The notes beneath the pieces were generated by a model that was not told where the DNA came from, did not search any database, and was given only the letters and a program-made list of their open reading frames with translations. The position numbers were made by a program, and so were the translations under genes. 64,000 bases of DNA, taken from assembly GCA_963811335.1 (NCBI GenBank), contig CAWERB010000032.1:62001-126000 (forward strand), read 5' to 3'. Positions 52,452-61,365 of the stretch are shown here, in pieces. The DNA is from Trebonia sp963811335 (GTDB lineage: Bacteria > Actinomycetota > Actinomycetes > Streptosporangiales > Streptosporangiaceae). Numbering within the stretch: the first letter of the stretch is position 1; each line of letters begins with the position of its first letter.

Positions 52452-53304
52452 TCATCCGCGGGTGAGGGTGCCCGCGGCGGTCTGGCGGCCGTAGCGGTCG
52501 CGGGCAGCCGTGGTCACCCCGGCCTGGCCGGGCACCGCGCCGACGATCAGGCCCTGGTAGTCGAATAGCGGCGAGACCAGGCGGTACTCGAAGGTCAGGT
52601 CGCCGTCCCCGGGGCCGGCCGCGCGGGCCGCCTCCGCCATCGCGAGCGCCTGCAGCGGGCCGTGGGTGAGCAGGCCAGGGTACCCCTCCACGTCGCGGCA
52701 GTAGTCGCGGTCGTAGTGGATGCGGTGCGCGTTGTAGGTCAGCGCGGAGAACCGGAACAGCAGCGTGGGGGAGACGTCGATCTCCCATTCGCCGTCTCCC
52801 AGCGGGGATCGCGGTGGCTCGGCGGCCGGTTCTTCGGCAAAGGCTGCCTCGGCGGCAGGCGCGGGCGCCGGCCCGGCGATTCCCTCCCGGTAGACGATGT
52901 TCCTGCTCCTCGTCGATGACCGGCTGGCCGTCCTGCACGAGCTGATGGCCGACCGTGACGAAGGTCAGGTGCCCTGACCGGCCCTGCTTCTCCGTCGCCG
53001 ACAGCACGCTTGTCCGCTTCGTCGCGGGGGATCCGGTGCGCAGCGTACCCCGCATGCGAACCCGGCCGCCTGCCCACATCCGCCGGCGCCCGGGGCCCGG
53101 CGGCGCGGGCAGCGTGCCGTGCACCGGGTGCCCGTCGGGACCTAGGTCGGCCTGGGCGGGCCGGTCGAGCAGGTAGATCCAGTGCCAGAGCAGCGGCAGG
53201 CCCGCGCCCCGCTCCAGGTCGGGTACGGGCACGCCGAGCAGTGCGCCCAGCGCGTAGGCCGGCTCGGGCTGGAGCGTCTCGGTCCGCTCGATCACTTCCG
53301 TCAC
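52452..53304 (-). CDS. FAS1-like / HTD2-type acyl-CoA dehydratase (mesaconyl-C4-CoA hydratase-like; apparent frameshift)
   Basis: N-terminal hot-dog domain: LLWHWIYLLDRPAQADLGPDGHPVHG and RMWAGGRVRMRGTL, then KRTSVLSATEKQGRSGHLTF. The frame breaks near 52898 in DEEQ; one base over it continues as NIVYREGIAG and a C-terminal part with FRFSALTYNAHRIHYDRDYC (active-site Tyr/His region) and YPGLLTHGPLQALAM. It would be about 284 residues. This double-domain form is typical of 3-methylfumaryl- or mesaconyl-C4-CoA hydratases. The start is GTG at 53304. It is convergent with the TetR gene. Confidence 0.82.
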
Positions 53305-53585
53305 GCTGACCTGTCCTTTCCGAACGGCGCTGCCAGCCGCGGTCGCGGGAGATGAGCTGCATCCGGTCCCCGCAAGCGGAGCGACTTCCTTCTATCTTCG
53401 GCCCACCGCCCGCCACGGTCCCCACCAGGCCTACTTGCGGCCGGGCCAGGCGTGGTGATCCGCCTTGTTTCCCTGTGACGTACCTAGCAAAATGAGCCAT
53501 CACAGCACGACCAGGCCAGCGAGCTGGCTGGCCGCCTGCCTTCGGCAGTCTCGCTGGCACGGCCGCGCGGCCGGGGGTGGAGGAC

Positions 53586-55448
53586 ATGGTGAGCAGCGAC
53601 GTAACGCAGCACCGGGCGGAGATCGAGGACGCGATAGCTGGCCGCACGCTGTGCGATGAACTGCGCGAGGTAGCCGAGAGCGCCGGTGATGCCGGCGCGT
53701 ACTCCGACGCCGCTGGCCCCGACGTCGGCGGCGGCTGGCAGACCCTGACCTGGGCGCAGGCTAGGCAGCGGGTGCTGGAAACGGCGGCCGGGTTCGCCGC
53801 GCTCGGGCTGGCGCCCGGCGAACGGGTCGCGCTGATGCTCGCGAACCGCAGCGAGCATGTCCTGGCCGACCTCGGGGCGGCGCACGCGGGCGGCCTTGGC
53901 GTGACGCTGTACCCCACGCTGGCGCCGGAGCAGGTCGCATACGTGGCGGCGGACTGCGACGCCCGGATGGCGGTGCTCGACGGGGCCGCCGAGCTCGCCC
54001 GCTGGCGGACGGCGCTAGACCAGTTGCCGGGAATCAAGAAGGTCATCGTCCGCGACCCGGCGGCCTGCCCGGCCGGCGACCGGTACCTGACGTGGGCTGA
54101 CCTCGCGGTGCTTGGCCGGGAACGGCTGGCGGCCGACCCCGGTGAGGTCGCGGCCCGGGTGGCGGCGATCACCCCCGACAACCCGCTGGCGCTGTTGTAC
54201 ACCTCGGGAACCACCGGCAACCCCAAGGGCGTCCTGCTCACCCATCGCAACATCCTCTACACGCTGGCGACGGTCGACGTCATGGGGACAATCAGCCCGA
54301 GGGGACGGTGGGTCTCCTACCTGCCGCTCGCGCACATCGCCGAGCGCATGTTCAGCGTTTACCTGCCCGTCCACAACGCCATCCACGTCCACTTCTGCCC
54401 GGATCCGGCACGGCTCGTCCCGGTGATCGGCAAGGCACGCCCCACCGGGTTCTTCGGCGTGCCCCGGGTCTGGGAGAAGCTCAGGTCAGGCATCCAGGCC
54501 CTGCTCCTGGCCGAGCAGGACGAGGGTAGGCGGGCGGCCGTCCAGCGGGCCATGGAAACCGGCCGCCGTTACGTGGACAGCTGCCAGTACGGGCATGTCA
54601 CGTCACCGGAACTGGAAGCGGAGTTCAGGGCGGCCGACGAGCACGTGCTCGCACCGATCCGCGGCCTCCTCGGTCTCGGCGAGGCCACCTCGTTCTCCAG
54701 CGGCGCGGCCCCCCTGCCACCGGACGTGTCCGCCTTCTTCAGCGGGCTTGGCCTGAAGATCCTTGACGTTTACGGGATGACGGAAACCACAGGGGCCTTC
54801 ACCGCCAACACGCCCACCGAGTTCAAGCTCGGCACGGTAGGCCGGCCAGTCGCCGGGATCGAGGTCAAGATCGCTGATGACGGCGAGATCCTGGCCCGCG
54901 GGCCGGGCAACACGGCCGGCTACATGGGGCTGCCCCACCTGACCGCGGAGCTGATCGACGCCGCCGGCTGGCTGCATACCGGGGATATCGGGACGATCGA
55001 CATGGACGGCTTCCTGTCGGTGACCGACAGGAAGAAGGAACTGATCATCACCGCGGGCGGCGAGAACATCGCGCCCGCGACGGTTGAGAACGCGCTCGTG
55101 GCCCACCCGCTGATCGGCCAGGCACTGGCCTACGGCGACCGCCAGCCGTACGTTGTGGCCCTGCTCGCACTGGATGCAGAAGCCGCGCCCGCGTGGGCCC
55201 GCGCCCATGGCATCACCGCCGGATCGCTCGCGGAGCTGGCAGTCAACCCGCAGGTGCTTGCCGAGGTGGAGGCCGGCGTGGCCGCCGCCAACGCACGGCT
55301 GGCCCGGGTACAGCAGGTCAAGCGGTGGCGCCTGCTGCCGGCGGAATGGACGGCGGAGACCGGCGAGCTGACCCCAACGCTCAAGCTCAAGCGCCGCGTC
55401 GTCCACGAGAGGTACGCCGACGTCATCGAGTCCCTGTACGCGGGCTAG
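53586..55448 (+). CDS. Long-chain fatty acid--CoA ligase (AMP-dependent)
   Basis: A 620-residue adenylate-forming enzyme: LLYTSGTTGNPKG (ATP loop, near residue 205), PLAHIAERMFSVYLP, YGMTETTGAFTAN near 395, GWLHTGDIGTIDMDGFL, TDRKKELIITAGGENIAPA and a C-terminal LTPTLKLKRRVV with the catalytic Lys. GGAGG before it is too close to ATG 53586 for comfort; the GTG at 53589 has better spacing. It activates fatty acids for the nearby acyl-CoA route. Confidence 0.92.
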   Translation: MVSSDVTQHRAEIEDAIAGRTLCDELREVAESAGDAGAYSDAAGPDVGGGWQTLTWAQARQRVLETAAGFAALGLAPGERVALMLANRSEHVLADLGAAHAGGLGVTLYPTLAPEQVAYVAADCDARMAVLDGAAELARWRTALDQLPGIKKVIVRDPAACPAGDRYLTWADLAVLGRERLAADPGEVAARVAAITPDNPLALLYTSGTTGNPKGVLLTHRNILYTLATVDVMGTISPRGRWVSYLPLAHIAERMFSVYLPVHNAIHVHFCPDPARLVPVIGKARPTGFFGVPRVWEKLRSGIQALLLAEQDEGRRAAVQRAMETGRRYVDSCQYGHVTSPELEAEFRAADEHVLAPIRGLLGLGEATSFSSGAAPLPPDVSAFFSGLGLKILDVYGMTETTGAFTANTPTEFKLGTVGRPVAGIEVKIADDGEILARGPGNTAGYMGLPHLTAELIDAAGWLHTGDIGTIDMDGFLSVTDRKKELIITAGGENIAPATVENALVAHPLIGQALAYGDRQPYVVALLALDAEAAPAWARAHGITAGSLAELAVNPQVLAEVEAGVAAANARLARVQQVKRWRLLPAEWTAETGELTPTLKLKRRVVHERYADVIESLYAG

Positions 55449-55516
55449 CCGTCGGCCTGCGGCGAGCGGGCGCGCGACGCTCGCGGTTCTGGGCCTGGCC
55501 ATGATCCTTACCGTGG

Positions 55517-56254
55517 TCAGGCCCGCGTGACGCCCTCCGGCGCGGCGTCCGGGGTGCCCGGGGCGGGAACAGCGCCCAGGCCGGCCAGTGCCGGGATCCG
55601 GTCGGACAGAAAGGTCACGCCCACGCAGACCGGGCAACTGGCCTCCGTCCACGCCGCGGAAGCGCCCCGCCTGCGCCGCCGGAACAGCCAGAACGCCACC
55701 GTCCCGGCGACCAGTGCCGCCGTCACCGCAATGGCCGGCCCCTTGGCCTGGTTGAAGGCCCGGTCGGCCAGCGGCCCGAGCAGCAGGCCGAGGGCCAGGT
55801 GCACCTGGAGGAACACGCTGCTGCCGAGGATCAGTGCGGGGAGCGCGCGCCGTGCGCTCAGCCCGGAGACGGCTGCGGCGATCACCGTGAGCGTCCGGAG
55901 TCCAGGAGTAGCGCGTCCCACGGCGAGCCCGGCGCGGCCCCGGTTCTCGGCGACGGCGGTCGCCCGGCCAAGCCGCGCCCTGGTGAGCCCGATGCGTGGC
56001 CCGAACCTGGCGATGAGCCGCTGGGCGGGTCCACGGCAGGCCAGGAAGAGGGCCGCGGTTCCGGCGACGGCGACGACCTCGAAGCCCGTGACCGCCAGCC
56101 ATAGCGGGATCTTTCCCGCGCCGACCCGCTCGCCGACCGTGAACATCACCAGGTCAGCAGGCAGCGGAACCGGTATGCCCGCCTCCATGGGCAGCAGCAG
56201 CACCAGTGCCGCCGGGCCGCTGAGGCTGCTGATGCCCGTGGCTCCCCCGTTCAC
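55517..56254 (-). CDS. DedA family (VTT domain) membrane protein
   Basis: A 245-residue membrane protein with about five hydrophobic stretches. LLLPMEAGIPVPLPADLVMF carries the Glu and Pro pattern of the first re-entrant helix of DedA proteins, and GRAGLAVGRATPGLRTLTVI follows the conserved Arg. A C-terminal loop has CPVC. DedA proteins are lipid flippases or proton-linked transporters. It starts with GTG. Confidence 0.82.
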   Translation of the reverse strand: MNGGATGISSLSGPAALVLLLPMEAGIPVPLPADLVMFTVGERVGAGKIPLWLAVTGFEVVAVAGTAALFLACRGPAQRLIARFGPRIGLTRARLGRATAVAENRGRAGLAVGRATPGLRTLTVIAAAVSGLSARRALPALILGSSVFLQVHLALGLLLGPLADRAFNQAKGPAIAVTAALVAGTVAFWLFRRRRRGASAAWTEASCPVCVGVTFLSDRIPALAGLGAVPAPGTPDAAPEGVTRA

Positions 56255-56528
56255 GTCAGGCCGCCGCGCCGGAGCGGCCGGCGGAGGCCGCCGCCGTCAG
56301 GTGCCCGCCCGGCCGTTCCGCGATGAGCGCGTGAGCCATCTGATCCTCCTGGTCGTCTGCCCCTCAACAGTGCGTTCTTTCGGAGAATCCGTCACCGCGG
56401 CGCCCGGCGGATCACTTCCGGCCAGACAAGGAGGCCCGCCGCGATAAGTTCGGCGCGAAGGCACCGTCGGATCATTGGCAGGACATTCACCTGGCTATTG
56501 AGTCAGCGAGGGAAGGCGGGGGACCCTG

Positions 56529-57095
56529 ATGGCCAAGCTGGTTTACTCGGCGATCGCCTCGGCGGACGGCTATGTAGAAGATGCCTCGGGCAATTTCGAA
56601 TGGGGAGCACCCGACGACGAGGTGCTCAGCTTCCTCAACGACCTCGAGCGGCCGGTCGGCACCTACCTGTACGGGCGCCGGATGTACCAGACGATGCTCT
56701 ACTGGGAGAACGTGGACGCGCAGTCCGGCCATCCGCCGCTAGACCTGGAGTGGGCCGCCATCTGGCGCGCTGCCGACAAGATCGTGTTCTCCGCCACGCT
56801 CGCCGCGGCGCCGACGGCCAGGACGCGGATCGAGCCGAGCTTTGATCCCGGCCTGGTCCGGCGGCTGAAGGAGACCGCCGACCGCGACCTGACCGTGGGG
56901 GGCGCGAACCTGGCCGGTCAGGCACTCAAGGCCGGGCTGGTCGACGAGGTGCAGCTGTTCCTGGTGCCTGTCATCGTCGGGGGCGGGAAGCGGGCGCTGC
57001 CGGACGGCGCCCGCGCGGACCTGGAACTGCGGGAGACGCGCCGGTTCGCTAGCGGCGTCGTCTACCTCAGCTACCGGCTGCCGTCTGGAGGATGA
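56529..57095 (+). CDS. Dihydrofolate reductase family protein (RibD C-terminal domain type)
   Basis: A 188-residue reductase: MAKLVYSAIASADGYVEDAS, YGRRMYQTMLYWE, KIVFSATL, LTVGGANLAGQALKAGLVDEVQLFLVPVIVGGGKRAL. This is the stand-alone RibD_C/DHFR-like family common in actinobacteria, with unknown substrates. The start follows GGGGGA. Confidence 0.88.
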   Translation: MAKLVYSAIASADGYVEDASGNFEWGAPDDEVLSFLNDLERPVGTYLYGRRMYQTMLYWENVDAQSGHPPLDLEWAAIWRAADKIVFSATLAAAPTARTRIEPSFDPGLVRRLKETADRDLTVGGANLAGQALKAGLVDEVQLFLVPVIVGGGKRALPDGARADLELRETRRFASGVVYLSYRLPSGG

Positions 57096-57209
57096 CGCGC
57101 TGGTGATCAACGCCAGCAAAACGGGAAAGACCCCCGTGGGCGACCCGGGCCATCCTCAGCCGGTGCCGGTAATGTTCAGCCGTCAGCAGCGGCAGTGAGG
57201 AGTGCCAGG

Positions 57210-58106
57210 ATGAGCCAGCAGGACGCGCGGTTGCGCGACCCGGGACCGCTGCGGCTCGGGAAGGCGGAGTTCGCCCCCGGCCGCGGGCTCGTCATGGCGA
57301 TCGTCAACCGCACGCCCGACTCCTTTTACCGGCCCGGGCTGACCTGGGACGAGCAGGCCGCGATCGACCGCGTGCATCAGGTGGTCGCCGAGGGCGCCGA
57401 CATCCTTGACGTCGGCGGCGTGCCCGCCAAGCCCGGCCCCGTGGTCACCGTCGCCGAAGAGATCCGCCGCGTCGTCCCGTTCATCGCCGCGGTCCGCGAG
57501 GCGCACCCCGATCTTGTGATCAGCGTGGACACCTGGCGGCACGAGTCGGCAAGGGCGGTGTGCGAGGCAGGGGCCGACCTGGTGAACGACACCTGGGGCG
57601 GCTGGGACCCGCGGCTGGCCGAGGTCGCGGCCGAGTACGGCGCCGGACTGGTGTGCTCGCACGCGGGCGGGGCACGGCCGCGGACCAGGCCGCACCGGGT
57701 GTCCTACCGCGACGTCATGGCGGACGTGCTCGGCCACGTGCTCGGGCTCGCGGACCGTGCGCTCGCGGCCGGGGTCGACCCGGCGCGGATCGTCATCGAC
57801 GCCGCGCACGATTTCGGCAAGAACACCTGGCACTCGCTTGAACTCACCCGGCGGCTCGGTGAGATGACCGCGACCGGCTGGCCGGTGCTCATATCCGCGT
57901 CGCACAAGGACTTCGTGGGCGAGACGCTCGGCGCGGGCATCGAGGACCGGCTGGCTGGCACGCTGGCCGTGACAAGCGTTGCCGCCTGGCTTGGCGCGCG
58001 CATCTTCCGCGCGCACGACGTGCGGGAGACCAGGCAGGCGCTGGACATGGTGGCGTCAATCAAGGGCGACAGGACACCGCTGCGGCTGGTCCGCGCGCTC
58101 GCGTAG
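57210..58106 (+). CDS. Dihydropteroate synthase-like protein (FolP2 type)
   Basis: A 298-residue pterin-binding TIM barrel: VMAIVNRTPDSFYRPG (residues 28-43), ADILDVGGVPAKPGP, ISVDTWRHESARAVC, ADLVNDTWGG and ISASHKDF near 228. Canonical FolP has N-V-T-P-D-S-F-S; the NRTPDSFY variant is typical of the FolP2 paralogue, which in mycobacteria lacks dihydropteroate synthase activity. GAGGAG precedes the ATG at 57210. Confidence 0.85.
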   Translation: MSQQDARLRDPGPLRLGKAEFAPGRGLVMAIVNRTPDSFYRPGLTWDEQAAIDRVHQVVAEGADILDVGGVPAKPGPVVTVAEEIRRVVPFIAAVREAHPDLVISVDTWRHESARAVCEAGADLVNDTWGGWDPRLAEVAAEYGAGLVCSHAGGARPRTRPHRVSYRDVMADVLGHVLGLADRALAAGVDPARIVIDAAHDFGKNTWHSLELTRRLGEMTATGWPVLISASHKDFVGETLGAGIEDRLAGTLAVTSVAAWLGARIFRAHDVRETRQALDMVASIKGDRTPLRLVRALA

Positions 58107-58133
58107 GCCGGCCTCCGGCGACAGGAAGGTGAA

Positions 58134-59143
58134 GTGACGATGACTGCGGTGAACCGGCGGCTGCGCGCCTGGGCCTGGCTAGTGCGGCGGACGGCCTCGG
58201 TCGCGGCGAAGAGCGAGGCGGATGTCATCGCCTTGCAGGCGCGCCGGGTGCCAGATAACGCCGTGACCAGGTGGCTGTTCGGCGCGCTTCCGCCCGGGTT
58301 GGAGGTGACCGACCGGCCGGTGCCGGGACCCGCAGGAGATATCCCCGTCCGCACCTACCGGCGGCCGGCGACGGCTCCCACGCCCGGCCGCTGATCCTCT
58401 ACTTCCACGGCGGCGGGTTCGTGCTCGGCCAACTCGACCTGGGGAACTGGATATCCGGCACGGTGGCGGCCCGCGTGGGCGCCGTTGTCGTTTCTGTTGG
58501 TTACCGGCTCGCGCCGGCGCACCCGTTTCCCGCCGCGGTGGAGGACTGCTTCGCTGCCCTCGAGTGGGCGGCGCAGCACGCGGCCGAGCTGGGCGCGACC
58601 GGACCGATCGGAGTGATGGGGGAGAGCGCGGGCGGCAACCTGGCGACGGTGACCTGCCTGATCGCCCGTGAGCGCGGCGGGCCGCGGATCAGTCACCAGG
58701 CACTTATTTACCCGGCCACCGACATGACGGCCGTGCACAGCACGACGGCCGGGCCGTCCACCCCGTTCCTGTCCGACGCGGAGATTGCCGCCTATCACCG
58801 GCTCTACCTCGGTCCCGACGGCGACGCCGCGCACCCGTGGGCCTCACCGCTCCTCGCCGAGCTTGCCGGGCTCCCCCCGGCACTGATCCAGGTAGGCGAG
58901 CATGACCCGCTACGGGACGGCGGCAAGCGCTACGCCGCCGCGCTGCGCGCCGCCGGCGTTCCCGTCCGCCTCACCGAGTACGACGGCATGCCGCACGGCT
59001 TCGTTAACTTCCCCGGCCTGAGCAGTGCCGCGCACCAGGCCCTCGCCGAAGTCTGCGCCGAGCTCGCCGCCGCCCTGGCCGGCGACGGCCAGCCAGGTGC
59101 CGCGCCCGGGGAAGGCGCGCCCGCGGAAGGCCTCGAGCGGTGA
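58134..59143 (+). CDS. Alpha/beta hydrolase, HSL-type esterase (apparent frameshift)
   Basis: N-terminus VNRRLRAWAWLVRRTASVAA to PAGDIPVRTYRRPATAPT in one frame; the rest, from ARPLILYFHGGGFVLGQ, is one base over. The break is near 58378-58386. Oxyanion HGGGF, nucleophile GESAGG, Asp in QVGEHDPLRDGG and His in MPHGFVNF make a complete hormone-sensitive-lipase-type triad. The full product would be about 336 residues. It overlaps the tesB remnant start by GTGA. Confidence 0.85.
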
Positions 59144-59616
59144 CGGACCTGCCCGCCATCCTTGACCTGCTCGACCTGGAGTACGTCGAGCAGGACCTGT
59201 ACCGCTCCCGCGTGATGTACGAGGCGCCCTGGGGAATGTTCGGCGGGCAGGCCGCCGCCCAGGCGCTGTACGCGGCCGGGCTCACCGTTGAGAAGGACCG
59301 GCTGCCGCACTCGCTGCACGGCTACTTCATCCTTCGCCGCCCCCGCCGCGCCGGGCCGGGTCATGCCAGACCACGATGCGGAACCAGTCGAGGACCGGCC
59401 GTCGCCGGGTGAGTTGCCCGCGTGGACCCATCCCAAGCACCCCTCGTTCGAGTTCCGCCCCGTCGACGCCGAACGACGGCTGCCAACCCGGTTCTGGCTT
59501 AGGTGCCTGGCGCTGGCGGCCGCGGCTGGTACACCGCGACCGTCTACACCGCCGACGGCACGCGGATCGCGAGCGTCGCGCAGGAGCAGATCTTCACCGC
59601 GAAGCCGCGGCGCTAG
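59140..59616 (+). pseudogene. Collapsed acyl-CoA thioesterase II (tesB-like)
   Basis: Three parts of a TesB double hot-dog remain in order: the first 65 residues (LDLEYVEQDLYRSR, MFGGQAAAQALYAAG, LHGYFIL); a linker piece one frame over (LPAWTHPKHPSFEFRPVD); and the end, in another frame (YTATVYTADGTRIASVAQEQ). Two internal stretches that normally carry most of both hot-dog domains are missing, so the locus is 477 bases where about 860 are normal. This is real decay, not a single indel. Confidence 0.8.
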
Positions 59617-59632
59617 CGGACCGGGACCGCGG

Positions 59633-60820
59633 TCAGGCGGGCACGATCCGCAGCGGCAGCTTCTCGTGGCCGTGCACGGCCATGTTGGTGGTCACCTCAG
59701 GCTCGCCCGCGAGCTCGATCGACCGCACGTGCCTGGCCAGCGCGGAGAGCAGCGACACGCCCTCAAGCCGGGCCACCCGCGCGCCGACGCAGGCGTGCAC
59801 GCCGAAGCCGAGACCGAGGTGCTTGCCGACGACGTCCCGCGTGATGTCGTACGTGCCGGGGTTCTCCCAGCGCCGCGAGTCACGCCCGGCCGGCATGTGC
59901 AGCAGCAGCAGCTTGGCGTCCTCCGGCAGGGTCACCCCGTCGACGTCGGTCTCCATGGTCGCCCGCCGCCTGGTGAACCTGGCGGGGTTGTCGTACCTGA
60001 TGCCCTCCTCGAAGGCCCGCACGGCGAACTCGTCGATGTCGGAGCGGAGCAGCTCGTACTGCGCCGGGTTCTCCGCCAGCGCCCGCAGCGTGTTGCCGAG
60101 TGAGTAGATGGTGGTGTCGGACCCCGCCGAGTACAGGGTCCGCACCAGGATCTCCGCCTCTTCCTGGCTGACCGCCCCGGCGTCCGCCGCCTCGTACATG
60201 GCCATGCAGACGCCGCCTGGCGCGACCGCGTCCCGCTTGCAGTTCTGGCCGACCCACTCGAAGACCTCGCCCGCCGCCTCCATGGACGCCCGGTAGATGT
60301 CGTTCTTCGGCCCGAACATGTTGAACTGCGCGTGCCCGAACTTGATCAGCATCTCCCGGTTGGAGTCGCCCAGCCCGATCGCGTCGGGGAACACCTTGAG
60401 CACGTACTTCTTCGCCAGGTCCGTGTGCCCGTCGATCAGCCCGTCCGGCGCGTCGAGCAGCGAGAGCACGAGCTGCTCCGCCCCGGCCGCGAAATCCTCC
60501 TGCCAGCGCCGCAGCACGGCCGCCGACATGCCCTTGGAGATGACCGTGCGGACCCGCTGGTGGTCCGGCGGGTCGTCGGACAGCAGGATCATCGGCTGCC
60601 CGATCTCCTCGAACGCCGGCCGCGTGGAGGAGAACGTCTTCCAGTCCCGCATCATCAGCTCGATCTGCGCGTGCCTGCCGGTCGCCCACACGTCGTACTG
60701 CGGCGAGTAGACCACGGGCCCCGCCTCGCGGATAAGGCCGTCGTAGAACTGCGGATCCCGGCACACCTCCGGGCTGAACCAGTCGAAGTCGGCGTCGACG
60801 GAGGAGTCAGTTACGGGCAT
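59633..60820 (-). CDS. Cytochrome P450
   Basis: A complete 395-residue class I P450: LLSDDPPDHQRVRTVISKGM (C-helix region), SAGSDTTIYSLGNTLRAL (I-helix oxygen-binding Thr, near residue 234), a K-helix region with an Arg-rich FTRRRATMETDVDG, and haem motif GLGFGVHACVGARVARLE (Cys near 343). The K-helix Glu-x-x-Arg is not obvious in the usual form. GGAGGG precedes the ATG at 60820. A divergent 3Fe-4S ferredoxin is the likely electron donor. Confidence 0.92.
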   Translation of the reverse strand: MPVTDSSVDADFDWFSPEVCRDPQFYDGLIREAGPVVYSPQYDVWATGRHAQIELMMRDWKTFSSTRPAFEEIGQPMILLSDDPPDHQRVRTVISKGMSAAVLRRWQEDFAAGAEQLVLSLLDAPDGLIDGHTDLAKKYVLKVFPDAIGLGDSNREMLIKFGHAQFNMFGPKNDIYRASMEAAGEVFEWVGQNCKRDAVAPGGVCMAMYEAADAGAVSQEEAEILVRTLYSAGSDTTIYSLGNTLRALAENPAQYELLRSDIDEFAVRAFEEGIRYDNPARFTRRRATMETDVDGVTLPEDAKLLLLHMPAGRDSRRWENPGTYDITRDVVGKHLGLGFGVHACVGARVARLEGVSLLSALARHVRSIELAGEPEVTTNMAVHGHEKLPLRIVPA

Positions 60821-61020
60821 CGGTGCCCTCCCGCCTTCACGAAATGGCATAGGCCCATTACGGCCCCATTTGCCGGGCTTTTTCGGAGCGTAAAGCGGCC
60901 GCATAGGGCGGTCAAGGCAGCGGGCAACCGGGCCCTGGCGCATTCCCTGAACATCACAAACGACGCTCCCCTTACCTGTCCCATGGCACAGCCGCTCTGG
61001 TCACAGCGGCCCACGCGGCC

Positions 61021-61026
61021 TAATAT
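61021..61026 (+). promoter_or_regulatory. -10 box of the ferredoxin gene
   Basis: TAATAT ends seven bases before the ATG at 61034, so the transcript would start at or next to the start codon. No Shine-Dalgarno is present. This fits a leaderless mRNA. Confidence 0.5.
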
Positions 61027-61033
61027 CCGCGCT

Positions 61034-61240
61034 ATGAAAGTCACCGTCGACCCCGTCGCGTGCGAGGCCAACGCCGTCTGCGTCCGCCTCGTCCCGCAGG
61101 TCTTCTCGATCCACGAAGACGAAGAAGGCGAGGACGTCCTCGCGATCGCCGGCGACGGCGAGGTACCTGCCGAGTACGCGGCCGGCGTCCGCGACGCGGT
61201 AACCCGCTGCCCCAAGATGGCCCTGACGCTCGACGAGTAA
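61034..61240 (+). CDS. 3Fe-4S ferredoxin
   Basis: A 68-residue acidic ferredoxin: VDPVACEANAVCVRLVPQVF with Cys10 and Cys16 (C-x5-C, the middle Cys of a 4Fe site replaced by Ala) and TRCPKMAL with Cys59-Pro. This is the 3Fe-4S type that serves actinobacterial P450s. It is divergent from the P450 gene. Confidence 0.92.
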   Translation: MKVTVDPVACEANAVCVRLVPQVFSIHEDEEGEDVLAIAGDGEVPAEYAAGVRDAVTRCPKMALTLDE

Positions 61241-61261
61241 GCGGATCACGGAACGAGCGAG

Positions 61262-61320
61262 CTCTTTCTTCCTGTCTCTGCCGTCCAGAGTCCGCGTGAC
61301 CGGAATTAAGGAAGAAAGAG
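61262..61320. repeat. Spaced inverted repeat CTCTTTCTTCC
   Basis: CTCTTTCTTCC (61262-61272) is the exact reverse complement of GGAAGAAAGAG (61310-61320), 37 bases apart. It lies between two convergent genes and may form a bidirectional terminator arm. Confidence 0.55.
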
Positions 61321-61365
61321 TCGAAGGCTGACTCTCCCGCACCGTGACTCCTGGACCGCCGCCGG

